DNA of 64,000 nt from Enoplolaimus lenunculus (lineage: Eukaryota > Nematoda > Enoplea > Enoplida > Thoracostomopsidae). The position numbers were made by a program, and so were the translations under genes. Of the stretch, positions 26,165 to 37,800 are shown in pieces. Where the stretch lies: assembly GCA_030248215.1 (NCBI GenBank), contig JASANG010002237.1, positions 1 to 64,000 on the forward strand. Direction: 5' to 3'. The first letter of the stretch is position 1. Every line of letters starts with the position of its first letter. The notes beneath the pieces were generated by a model. It saw only the letters and a list, made by a program, of their open reading frames with translations, did no database searches and was not told the origin of the DNA.

Positions 26165-26870
26165 ACCTGATATATGCATCATTGACTACTTTAACAAAAA
26201 TAAAACAATGTATTAATTCTCTTCGCACGAAGTTAAGTTCATTTTTGTAAAGAGTTCAAGTTCTTAAGTCCAACATTTAGCAATCCTTAAAATTGTTATT
26301 TTCAGGAGGGAGTCTTTTATCACAGATAACCTTGGGCGAAAAAAATCGGCCAACCTTTGATTCCCACCACGTCTTGGATTGGCATCTGCGTTGGGGCATC
26401 CACTCTGAGTATGGATAAGGCTCTCCCCTGGTTGTTCGAACACTGCCTGGATTGCGAGCACACATGACTCGCTGATATATTCAGCGAATAGACCGCAGAG
26501 CTCAGACGAATTCAAAACATTTTGCTCTTTCTGAATAGTTTTAGCCCTGCTCGTAACGTGAGTCATGTGAAATCCCCGCAAGCTTCGGCTGTAATTTTTG
26601 TCCTCCTAGCATGTTGAGCTGAGCTTTTCTGACACTGCACACACGTTGCGGGTGAAAGTTTATTTTTGTGCAATAATGTTTTAATTTAGTAATACAAACA
26701 TTGTTTTAGTACTAAAAGCATTTTCAATAAACACTGTATTTTCTTTAATTAACTTATGCAACAAAATTTGAGTAATAAACTTATCCACTGCCGAGCGGTT
26801 TTGTTTGAAATGCGTGCGTAAACTGCATTTTTGAAGAGTTTTACAGCAAAAACTGTACAAAACTTTTTAA

Positions 26871-28567
26871 CCCTCAATGGCCCGACAGTCTACATATGTA
26901 GACATAACCAGTTCGGCAATTGATTGTTCGGCAGGTGCTATAGTTAAGAATCTATTGTTTAATTTCCATCGATAATTATTCTGTTATAGTAGTATAAAAA
27001 ACTTATAGCATTGTGGGAACAAAAGTTTGCTGTACAGTGAGTCATATACCTATATAACCCGACCGTCTACATATGTAGACAGATGTTGATTTGATCATAG
27101 TTTGAGTTTTGACAAGAATTGGAACGTTTTGTTCTTACACACGGTTTTGTATGGTGAGGTAAAGTCAGGGAAATGTCAGGTTTGCATAAATTATCTTTGA
27201 CTGAGGTCGTACGACGTGTATTAGAACCAAGTGATTCAGAGACAGAAGATGACAAACCGGACAACAATAGTTCAAATGACGACTCAGAATCAGTTGAGTT
27301 AGGTCAATGCAGTAGTGAAGAGGCTGCTATTTATGAGCAAGATAGTGATGGTGAATTACAAAAACAATCGGACGCATCTAGTAGTGAGTTGAGCGATATG
27401 GACGAGACTTCTAGTGGAAGTAATGTGTTTTTGTCAGCGACGGGTGTTGAGTGGCATTCTACAACACCGCCTGTCCGTGTGTTAGCTAGAAATATAATTC
27501 GCTTTCGCGAAGGCACTGCAGTAAACCCTACAACAGAGTCAGAAGCATTTTATCTTTATATAAACGAGCCCATTTTACATACAATTCAGCGACTCACTAG
27601 TAGGCGACTGCGGGCGCGCAATTTTTCAACGCTACCAATGTGTGAGCTGAAAGCTTGGCTTGGGGTGGTAATCAGAGCTGGTGCAGATCGCGATAACATG
27701 TCTCCAGTGCACAGGCACAATAATGGCAAATCGCCGCAGCGTACCTCCGGTGCTAAAGTCAACAAAAGAACAAGAGGTCTATAGCACCCGATTTTTATGG
27801 GACCACAATAACCGCATAATGTTGGCGTCTTATTGTCCAAAGAAATATAAAAATGTGCTATTACTAAGTTCAGTTCATGTGAAAAACGAAGTTTGCACCA
27901 GCAGAGAGGACAAAAAACCAGCAGTTATCTTGGATTATAATTTGGGAAAAGGCGGGGTTGATGAAATGGACTCTTGCAGTGATGATTTTACCTGCAAACG
28001 CAAAACGAATCGTTATCCTCTAGTCTGCGTTTTCAATATGATTGATATTGCGTTGCACAACGCATTCATTGTCATGAAACTGAACGGATATCAAAAGTCA
28101 TGCAATGTTTTCATGAAAAAAGTAGCCGAACAACTAGCGCAAGACAATATGACCAAACGTTACAGTAGTGAAAAAATTTACGCAAAATCAAAGGATTCAT
28201 TTATGGCTTACGGGCTGCCTCAAAAGCGAAACGAACCTTCTACATCTGGTAAACCGACCAAATGTCAGGTCACAAGTTGTCGCAAATCAACGAGATTGAG
28301 CTGTTCGTCATGTGGAAAACAAGTGTGCAAGGACCACATGAATCGCACCATAACGTGCAACGACTGTGCTTAACTGGACAACGCGCCCGCAGTGGGAGGC
28401 TGGACGGGGAGCGGGTGGAACTCCGCCAGAACACTAGTTCTGACTGTCTCAAGCCAGTTAAAGGAGGAGAGCACCCTGAGATAAGCCAAAACTAACGCTA
28501 GTTGTGTTGTCTACATATGTAGACCGTTGGGCTGATTAAGGTGAAAATTTTGCCGGGCCGTTGAGGG
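26871..28567 (+). mobile_element. piggyBac-type DNA transposon, internally deleted
   Basis: TTAA flanks both ends (26867-26870 and 28568-28571), the piggyBac target. The termini are inverted: CCCTCAATGGCCCG on the left and the complement of CCCTCAACGGCCCG on the right. The perfect 16-bp palindrome GTCTACATATGTAGAC occurs at 26888-26903, 27065-27080 and 28509-28524, probably transposase-binding sites. The 1.7-kb length is short for the superfamily (commonly 2-3 kb) because the middle of the transposase gene is gone. Intact TTAA duplications and well-kept ends suggest a fairly recent insertion that now needs a transposase supplied elsewhere. Confidence 0.92.
27173..28373 (+). pseudogene. piggyBac transposase remnant, central domain deleted
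   Basis: Two pieces remain in different frames. Piece 1 (27173-27784) starts MSGLHKLSLTEVV, runs through a long acidic, serine-rich N-terminus, then the N-terminal part of the domain (about residues 105-175: ARNIIRFREGT, EAFYLYINEP, MCELKAWLGVVI). Piece 2 (in frame from about 27705 to 28373) begins GTIMANRRSVPP and carries SYCPKKYKNVLLLSS, the YNLGKGGVDEMD motif with the third catalytic aspartate, RKTNRYPLVCVFNMIDIALHNA, and a C-terminal cysteine-rich zinc finger (CQVTSC...CSSCGKQVC...CNDCA). Roughly 200 residues, including the first two catalytic aspartates, are absent at a junction near 27700. Typical transposases are about 580-600 aa. It cannot catalyse transposition. Confidence 0.88.
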
Positions 28568-28687
28568 TTAACAGTTAAAAAACTTAGAAAAAGTGATGAA
28601 TGAGATTAATTACAAAAGATTATATCTGCATTCCAATACATTTATCAAATTCTTTGTTGTTTTCACTAATTTAACATTTGAAGTTAA

Positions 28688-28800
28688 CCCTCAACGGCCC
28701 GGCAAAATTTTCACCTTAATCAGCCCAACGGTCTACATATGTAGACAACACAACTAGCGTTAGTTTTGGCTTATCTCAGGGTGCTCTCGTCCTTTAATGG
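28688..28800 (-). repeat. Detached inverted right end of the piggyBac element
   Basis: Directly after a TTAA (28684-28687) lies a near-identical reverse copy of the transposon's right end (compare 28455-28567), including the 16-bp palindrome at 28731-28746. It ends near 'cctttaatgg' at 28800. The two right ends face each other across about 110 bp. Confidence 0.85.
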
Positions 28801-29106
28801 AATAAATATTCGTTTATTGAAGAGACTGAAAATCCAATTTTTCAAATATTAAATCATTTGTTTTGGTCAATAAACGTACCTGACAAGTGTTTCATCAATG
28901 CCCAAAATTTTTGTACATCACCAAAAACGTTAAAGCACCTGGGTCCTTTCCGTATAAACCATCCCACCAGCCGACGTTTGACCAAAAATGGACTGATTTA
29001 GTAAATTTTTGTTCAAATTTGATATGCTCATGACCTCGTCTGATTATTTCATATACTCAAATCTGTATTTTTGGAAACTTTGATTTATAAAGCACTAAAT
29101 CACCAT

Positions 29107-29321
29107 GGCCTATGTATAGAACCGGGCCGGAATAGTAGTATAAGCTTATTCCTAAGCCTAAGCCTAAGCCTAAGCGTATGAATCAGCCTAAGTCTAAGCC
29201 TAAGCCTAAGAGTATGAATGAGCCTAAGCCTAAGCCTAAGCAAAAAAATTAGTCTAAAGCTTAAACTGACTCTATTATAGCCCCTCTCGAAAACGATCCG
29301 GCCCAGTTATATGCGTGGGCC
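29107..29321 (+). repeat. TTAGGC-core MITE with perfect 8-bp TSD
   Basis: This is the reference copy of the family. The ends are ggcctatgtataga... and ...atgcgtgggcc, inverted. The target duplication ATCACCAT is perfect (29099-29106 and 29322-29329). The core holds about a dozen 'cctaag' hexamers, interrupted by 'cgtatgaat' and 'agtatgaatgag', then 'ttagtctaaagcttaaactg' and 'actctattatagcccc'. An 8-bp TSD occurs in hAT, P and Merlin elements; the GG start fits Merlin or an atypical hAT. It has no coding capacity. Confidence 0.8.
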
Positions 29322-30181
29322 ATCACCATTGTGACTAAAAAATTTTTGCGAAAAAGTTAGGCACATTATAAGTCATTCGAGGCTGTTTGTTAAGCCTAGT
29401 GATCACAAGTTTTTGTCAAATATTTAACCATAACTCGTTAATCAGACATCTGATTGCTGAAAATCTGACAGCATTTGTCTTACTCTTTAACCTGCGTCGA
29501 ATGAAATATAATTTGTCTAAACTTTTTAAACAATTTTTTCACAAGGAACTTTTTGACTGGGGAACTTAAAAATCTAATTTTTCTAAAAATCTGGGTTTAA
29601 AATAGATCAAGGGAGGTCATAAGAAGTTGAAATTTCCACAAACATTGAAAATTCGATCATTGTTGGGCAACCGCCGACAGGCTAGCAAATGATGAAAAAG
29701 ACCTCCACATTTTACCAGCTGCTATTATATTTCATCTCGCGGGTGGGTGCGCCAGATTATGAACTACAAATCAAATGTCGAAATTTGTATAAAGTTAAAA
29801 ATGGGCGTTTCGTTTCGGTGACTTTCCCAGCCGGCGTTTGCCTAAAATGTTTGGATTTAAAAAAATTTTCCATATTTGAGCTCAGAATCTCCCCTAATCA
29901 TACCACACCCAAATTTGAATTTTTGAAAAAAATGATTTTTAAGGTCTTAAGGTCCCCCCTTGGGACCCCAAAATTTTTTTGCCAAAAAGATAGACAAACT
30001 CTATACGTACCATTCGATGCAGCTTGCAGAACTGAGTTCAACAGTGTTCACATTCCGCAATCACCTTTATAAGCTAACGAATTGTGGTCAAATAACTGAT
30101 ATGGCCGGCTGCCAACGGTTTGGGACGGAGCCAAGTCAGTTATTTAAACACATGTGCAGATATACCAGTATAAGTTGTTGC

Positions 30182-30258
30182 AATGACCACATAATGTAGC
30201 CGGAAGCGTGCTTAGCTCGAGTGCAAAAGGGCCGAGGTGCGATTCTCGACGTGGTCCT
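30182..30258 (+). repeat. tRNA-like sequence (SINE head or decayed tRNA)
   Basis: GACCAC at the 5' end pairs with GTGGTC at the 3' end as an acceptor-like stem. A T-arm-like 'cgaggtgcgattctcg' acts as box B, and 'gtagccggaagcg' is a weak box A. The middle is too irregular for a canonical tRNA, so this is likely a degenerate SINE head. Confidence 0.4.
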
Positions 30259-31667
30259 TAAACTTTGGGAATAACTTCGAACACGGATTATGCAGACCGC
30301 ATAGTTCCAAAACGCATTATTACTCAAAACCTTGTATTACACACAGCGTTGTATAATTTGTTCATAGCTAAAACCTTGCATCTAAAATTTAAAGAAATAA
30401 GAGCAAAATGAAAGAATCTTGAAGTTTTCGTTGTACGTTTGAGATTGCAGATATTCGCTATAGCCTTCAGGCGTATTTGAAATGTAAAACGTAAAATCGG
30501 AGAGCGAACAATATACAAAAACGTCTATATTTATTTAGTAAACAAGTGACGGAAACTGTACGCAACGCGAATAATTTTGAACTGGGACAGAAAGTATTTA
30601 CGACAAAATTTCATCGCCGTAACATATTTGACTGAGAAACAACGTATACACAATTGACAAGAATACTACATATTTTATTTTATCACAGTGAGGCGATTGT
30701 GTCTTTTATGATAATTTTTGCCTGCAACGTTTCGTCCGACATTTCCTGGTTGATTTGTAGAACGTTTCAGGGACTTTCTGAGATTAGGGCAGAAGGTCCG
30801 CGGCCTCTAGGCAAATTTTTGGCCAAAAAGGTCAATGCACTATCTCGGTGTGAGAAAATGGGGTTTGCGGCCATTTTCTGTTGTTTCTGTTGGTTTAAAG
30901 TGAAGATTAACACGTTGTTGGTTGAATTTTGTTATAAAATCTTGTGTTGAATAATTTTCATTAGCTAGTTTAGGTAGATAGCTACCACTGTTAGTTTTGT
31001 TCGCGTTTTTGTTTTGTCGTTTTTATATGTGTGACATCGTAATTTCGGCGTTAACGCTGTAGCTGCGTTATATATTAGAATTTTACGTAATACTTCGGTG
31101 ACTGCTATAGAGTCACATTCAAAATAGCGTTCTTACATTGTTTCTGCAATAGTTTAACTCGGTTACGCCGCTGGCTGGAATTCTGCGTGTGAATCAGATA
31201 ACTGATTCTTAGGAAATTAGTAATCGTTGATAGTAAACATTCATTCAGTGACACGTCATTGGAGCCACGAACCTCGGGAGGAACTCGTGTCGGTCTGTGT
31301 GGAGATTTATAACCCATTTCCGTCACGTTTTGACTACAGGTTCACCGGAACTGGCGGTGTCGTATCCGGCGGTGGTATTCCTAAACCCTTCTAACTAACA
31401 TATCAATATCTCGCATCAGCCACACAGCAGTGCATTTTACATTGTCAGAGTTACAACGCGCTAAACGAGCCTGTAGCCTGAGGTGGGTCATGAGAACTCA
31501 AAATAAAATTTTGCGCCCATAGAAATATCTCAAACTTCCTTGTAAATGATATGAAACCGTTGTATTTCTTTCCTGAAAGTTTTTATAACCCTGCAAGCAT
31601 GTTCAGCTACGACTTGTCAGTAAAAATGATGTTTATATACAAAAGCAGCAATTAATACTGTCGGATT

Positions 31668-31800
31668 TCTTGTACACTTTCCTCTACATTTAAAATTAAA
31701 ACAGCGTAACGAAATATAAACAAGTCTCGTGCACAACCAACCTAGACCAAAGCCGATCCCTAAGCCTGAGCCTGAACCGTGTACAAAAAGATTGTACATA
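31668..31800. repeat. TTGTACACTTTC-type repeat
   Basis: It begins 'cttgtacactttcctctac' and ends '...gaaccgtgtacaaaaag', with a 'cctaagcctgagcctgaacc' run near the right end. Related pieces appear at about 16570-16830 ('tgtacacttttcctcacatt' with 'cgaaagtgtacaac') and from about 57555 ('tgtacactttcactttatc'). The ends are imperfectly inverted, so this is a possible small TIR element sharing TTAGGC-like motifs with the other family. Confidence 0.4.
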
Positions 31801-31869
31801 AGCTATAGCGTCTATTAGCTTTAGATGCGATTAGTTGATCCAAAATGCAATCAAGTTTGCAACTGTTGT

Positions 31870-34800
31870 TCAATCATTTCTATCAGGAGACAATGCTCGT
31901 GCACCGTATCTGGCTCCAAAACCGCTTCCGGCTCCGCCTGATGAAGATGTCCGGTCACGCTCACGCTGGGAACCTGTACTTCTAGCTAAATCCCACACTG
32001 TTTGAGCAAGTTTTTCGAATTGGGCGTATCTGAAAATAACATAAATTGTTGACGTTTTGTGTTACTTGGGACCGCTTATTTCACGTAAAATTCGAAAACT
32101 TGCAGCAATGAGATGTTGAGATTACAAGTTATACTTCAATTATTCATCGGTGCACTGTTTTAGTCCAATCAAGAAGTTAATACTGTAAGTGACCCGAATA
32201 AGAGGGGGACTCATATTTGTTTGACCTCTCCGTAGGGTACCCCATGTTATTCGGTTACGGACTGTTATTTATTTTTAATCCACTTTCCACCACCATTCGT
32301 TTATATCCGGTATTGAAATTATCCGATAAATTAAAAGTTTTTTGTCTTGTATCAAAAGCTTGAGCGATAATGTAACTTTAGGTATGTACTTTTAAAATTC
32401 AGTCGAACTCAACTATATATATGAGCCTGAGTTGTTCATGCACTACAATTAGGGGCAATTGACATTTATGAACTCTAATTAGGGTTTAAGGACTCTATAC
32501 GCTTACGGATCTTATTAGGCACACAGACTCCTATTTACTGGGTCTCAAAATGAAACCCCTCTTATTACCCCCTCTCTTATTCCAGTCCCTACAGTAGATA
32601 GATACAGCTGAGTTGACAACTAGTAATAACAATTTCTGAAACGAACGAAACGAGAAATTAACACATTTTCTGAATTCAATTTTTGTTTTCGACTTTGTGT
32701 TTAAGCCACGAGCCAATCAGAAGCAACGAATCCTTAAGTTTTTTAATCTGACAAACTAGCTGTGCTATTCCATTACGCATTCGTCTATTAAAGTAATAAT
32801 TTTTATTATCAACAGAAATATTACCTCTGGTGCACTTTCCCCTGGCCCACGTAAAGAACAGGGGCGGACAGTTTATTCGCGGGACTACAATAGAGTAAGC
32901 TTAAACTGTATTCTATTTTTGCTTAGGCTTAGGCTTAGATATATAAGCTCATTCTTTCGCTTAGGCTTAGGCTTACGAATATGCTTATAGTACTGTTGCG
33001 GCCCTGTTCTACATAGCCCTCCCCCTATATTTAAAGTTAATGCTTATGCTCAGGCCCAGGCTTTGCAAAGGCCTAACCAACACTTAGGCAAGGAATTGCG
33101 TATAGGTGAGCCTTTTCTTAAACCTAAACCTAAGCGTAAATATGGGCGAAAGTGTGCAAGAATTGCAATAAACACTATTACTTTTCTTCTGACATGTTCA
33201 TCTCTTTCTCGTACATTCGTTGCAACTCTGCGTACTGTTGTTCAATCGCTTTGATACGGTCGAGTAGGCTTTGTAGCTCCGCGTCCTTATTTGCCATCTG
33301 TGAAATAATTTTTAAAACCACTTATTATTGATAAAGGATGTTCAAAATTAACATTCCATGAATATCAACCTAAAAAGTTTTATTGGTGCATTGTTACTTC
33401 AAATCATTTAAAATTGTTCAGATTTGGGCTGGGCCCATGTATAAAACAGGGCCGGGACAGTAGTATAAGCATATTCCTAAGCCTAAGTCTACGCGTATGG
33501 ATGAACCTATTCCTAAGCCTAAGCCTAAGCCTAAGCAAAAAATTGTCTAAAGCTTAAACTGACTCTATTATAGCCCTCTCGGAAAACGATATGGCCCTGT
33601 TCTATGCATGGGCCCAGATTTGTATCATCGAAATTCTTTATTCGTGGCATTTGGCGAATCCAAGGTTTACGTGTAACGGGAAGATACTGTTTGTGGTCCA
33701 AAGTTTACTGTTCTAAAACGCATTCTTGAGGAATTTATCGATATTTTAAGATTGACAAATTGCGCTGCGATAACGCAAAGTTTCAAAATTTGTTTTGTGA
33801 TCGCGCCATGTTTTTTATGTATTTGGACTGAGAACTGGCTTTGACAAAGGGTTAATTTCATAGGTAACCTTTTCCTAAACCTAAGCCGAAGCTCAATCAC
33901 TGACAGAACCAAATGAGAAGCACTCTGGCCTAGTCTCCGGCAATAAGGACGAAAATTAAGATTTTGTACTAAAGTATAGCACTAGAATAGCGTTTGGCTG
34001 CTGCTTCGCTTCGCTTACAAGTGTTTTTGTTCTATTATATCTGAAGCGGTCCGTTTCAAAAATTTCGAGATCTGCCAATGACTAATCGTAAGTGTGGGGG
34101 GGAAACGCCAGCGCCAATAAATGATTGCTTTCAATACGAGACCTCATGATTGTACTGAATCACTGAAGCTATAACCTGGTCGGACATTATGTTCGCTGCT
34201 GAGTCTCGATACTTGAGATTTACTCACCATTTTTGTTACATCTGCAAGCTTATCTGCATTGGACATATTTTCTTGTCGCATCGTAGCATTTTCTGTGCTT
34301 AATCGTCGTGAAAGACGGTCTAAATTGGCGATTTCTTGTTGCAAGTTTTTCTGCGACTCCTGCCATGAGTTTCGTTGTCGGGTCAGCTCTTCATTCTTAA
34401 ACAGAAATAGATTGCAACTGAAACATTTATAAAGTTATGCCAGTAGCCATTACTACGTCGTGCTAAAAGTCTTAAATCAACAGATTTCACGCAAATTTTC
34501 GTTTAGCATTAATACCTAGAATTACTGTAAGATATAGATAGAATTACTGTGACATACCATGGTTTTGTACGAACTAGAGTGTACCTGGATAGCTGTGTCC
34601 AATAAAAATAGCTGACCGTTTCGGTAAATGATAATACTTGAAATTCAGCTATTTCTATGTTCATAGTTGTAAAATACTAATAAGTAATTAAATTTGAACG
34701 TATGTTGCCATTCTTTTATTTGGAGTAAAAATGAAGAAAACACAATAAAATCAAACAAATTTTGTGCGCATCCGCTGTGTTTTGTTTGAAACTTTACAAA

Positions 34801-37800
34801 GCCAGGTGACTATTTGTAAGCATCGATTGTGTTCGCAGGAAATTAAAACATCTCTTGAACATTTATACATCAATGTCCGTCTTCCGTTTCAGTTTTCGTT
34901 ATATTGATCACTGTTTTTGTCCGATATTTATCTGTTTCTCCATGATGATATTAATAAATAACCAAAAATTGCAAAACTGCAGTTTACGATTCCGCACAAA
35001 AGTTACTGTGCAAAGTTTAGCGAAAAAATTGTACATTCCTAACGGCACTAAACCTGATGATGCCAGTTCGAAAAAATTTGCTTAATTATTTGCTAAACGT
35101 GACCTACCATATTACATGTATGCGATTGAAAAATTTGTGATCAAATGTAATCCTGTTGAGAAATAACAACAGCGACTAACAGTAGGGACAGGGGTATTGT
35201 GATTTTTACTTAGAGATTTTAAGAACATTTTCAGTTCGCAACACAAGACACCCCACTGCAGAATTTTATTCAACGTATCATTCATTTCTAAAAGCATAAC
35301 CACATAACAAATGTAACATTAACCTGAACAAGCAAGTTTTGGCATTTAATCTGTTCGGCTTTGATTTGATCTTGCGCTGACAAAAGCTGTCGCTGCGTTT
35401 CGCGTTCACTTTCACGAACTGTTACTAGTTCGCTTAGTAACCGTTCCCGCGGCTCTTTGTCGTAGTATTCCTGCAAATGTTTAAAATAATGTGACCAAAA
35501 TATCAAAAAATCAAATTAAACGAATTCGATTTTAGTATCCAAAGCGGTTTCGCTGATATAAATACCATGTAATAAAAGGAGGAAAATCCGAATTATAGAA
35601 TAAAGCAAAACAGTTTTAGGTTCTCGCATATGCGTCAATCATTAACTAACAATCTACTGCTTAACCCCACAGCCGGAAAACATTTGCCGAACGCCTTCGA
35701 AAAAGTTTTCAAATCATATCACAGTGTTGACAAATGGTCTCACTCCAGTATCATTGTAGCACTGTCTAAAAATATGTTGAACCCGAAATATAGATTCGAG
35801 CAAACACACAAGTATATTGGTACCATATCTGATCGCGACTTCAACTCCGATACTTTGCCAGTCAAGTCTGCATTTTCCTTCATTAAGTTGTTGTTTTCTT
35901 CTTGAATCTGTAAAATAAAACAAATTCGTTACTCCTATTGAACGCTGGTTGCATCTAAGAACAAACGAAATGACTTGACTTTTCGTATTGTCTCTGCCAA
36001 ATCTCTCGATCAATGCGCAACAAATCGGTCCTTAGTTTGAATAAATTTCACATCTTCGTACTTTGCACAGTAAAGATATATAATACCCGAATAAAAAAGG
36101 GGGTAACAGAAGAGGGTCACCATTTTGAGTCCGAATCAATAAGAGTTCGTATCCCTAATAAGAGTCCGTAAGCGGATAGAGTCCTAAACCATAATTACAG
36201 TCCATAAATGCCAATTATCTCTAACTGTAGTGCATAAATGACTCCACTCCAGGATCAAATAAAGTTGTGTTGGAAACTTTAAAGCATTCTTAAGTTTTGA
36301 AAGTACATTCCTAAGTATAACCTAGCATTATCGCTCAAACTTTTGATACAGGACAAATAAACGTTAAATTCAACGGTTAATTGAAGTACCGGATATATAT
36401 CAGTAACGAAGCTAGTGGCGCGTCGGTTAAAAATAAATAACGGTCCGTAACCGAGTAACAAGGGGACACCGTTTTGAGATGCCGAATAAATATTTGTCCT
36501 CTCTTTTATTCGGGTCACTACAGTAGCATGAATTACGACCAATCAATGTTAAGTTAGCGTAAGCCTTAGTTTAAACCTAGGTCAAAGCGTAAGCGTGAGC
36601 CTGAACAGAACCTTAAGCTGAAGCCTAAACCTACGCATCATGTGTATCTAAATCGCCCAGATTCCTTGTTTCGCTGAGAATAAGCCGCATAACTATAACA
36701 TGCGCCTGAAATATAATCATTTGTTTATATATCTCAAGAATTTCTTATCATACTTGAAAAAGAAAGCTAGTAACCTACGCTATTGAAGTGTGCAATCTCA
36801 TCTGTTTTCTGAGAAAATTTGACTACTTAATCTTCAGCCGCATGCCGTCAGTTAAGCTGTGAACCCCGTTTAGCCTTAAATTTGTGTTTCAAAACATAGA
36901 ACAACCGAAAAGATAAATAGCAAATATTCACAAAGTTCGCGCTAACTGCGAATTTAACTGAGATATGTTACAAAATTAAAATATTACCCTTTCTGAAATA
37001 GCTCGTTCTTTGCTGAATAGTAATTCTTTTTCTTTCAGCTGTTTTACCAAATCGGCGATTTCGTCCTGTAATAATGCAGTATACATACATATATATATTG
37101 CAAGATTACTTTAAGGGCTAACAGGCTTCAATTTACAGATTTTTTAAGTTTTCACTTTAAGTATTTTTGGAATTTAACTGAAAAATCATCTAAATCTGGC
37201 CTTCAAATTTTTGATTGCATACGTTACTGAAAAACGCAATTAAAGTTAGAGCAAAATATAAGCTATAAGCCATATTAGTAACGGTACCCGTTGCGATTCA
37301 GCTCGAGTTCTTTGTTCAGACGCAATCATTTCTAGTTCACGAACGTTGTCCAAAATTTTCCGCATTTCTTGATTTCGGTTAAGTTCAATAGAATCTTGAA
37401 GCTTTTCATCGGACGCCTTGAGCTCTAACTGAAACTACGAAATCTTAAACCAGAACTGCGACTACAACCGCTCCTACCGCCCAAGGGTGGAAATGCACAT
37501 GGGTCGCAAGACAAACCCGATTCGTTATGCGATTTCAAAAAATTTTGTGTTTCGGAATAATTTAGGTAAAACAAACTGTTGTTTAGCCTTATTTGGTTTC
37601 TCGCTAGCTTTTTTCGCGAGTTTTCTTTTACCATTACCACCCCTTGTTATAAAATATGCTGCGGCTTCCTGTTTGACACTTTGCAAGGGGAGCCTATCTT
37701 ATACGCGAAGACTAAGGGTTTGGGATACCCCAGCTGCGACCCTTATCTGAACTTGATAATAAACGCGGCATAGTAAATAGACCATGAATCTTCCGCAGGA

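Larger units (their letters stand above)
29330..31869. other. Gene-poor spacer between piggyBac element and coiled-coil gene
   Basis: The longest frame (127 codons, plus, 29689-30072) has no recognisable family. 'cccagccggcgtttg' near 29827 resembles 'caccagccgacgtttg' near 28967, suggesting an old duplicated segment across 28.9-29.9 kb. A tRNA-like unit lies at 30182-30258 and a small TIR-like element at 31668-31800. Confidence 0.4.

Noticed and set aside
29101-29330. Internal telomere of TTAGGC type
   Set aside because: The hexamers are bounded by TIRs and an 8-bp target duplication and recur as a dispersed family, so they belong to a transposable element.
29689-30072. 127-codon plus-strand frame
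   Set aside because: No recognisable domain, poor start context, and part of it resembles a duplicated non-coding segment near 28.9 kb.
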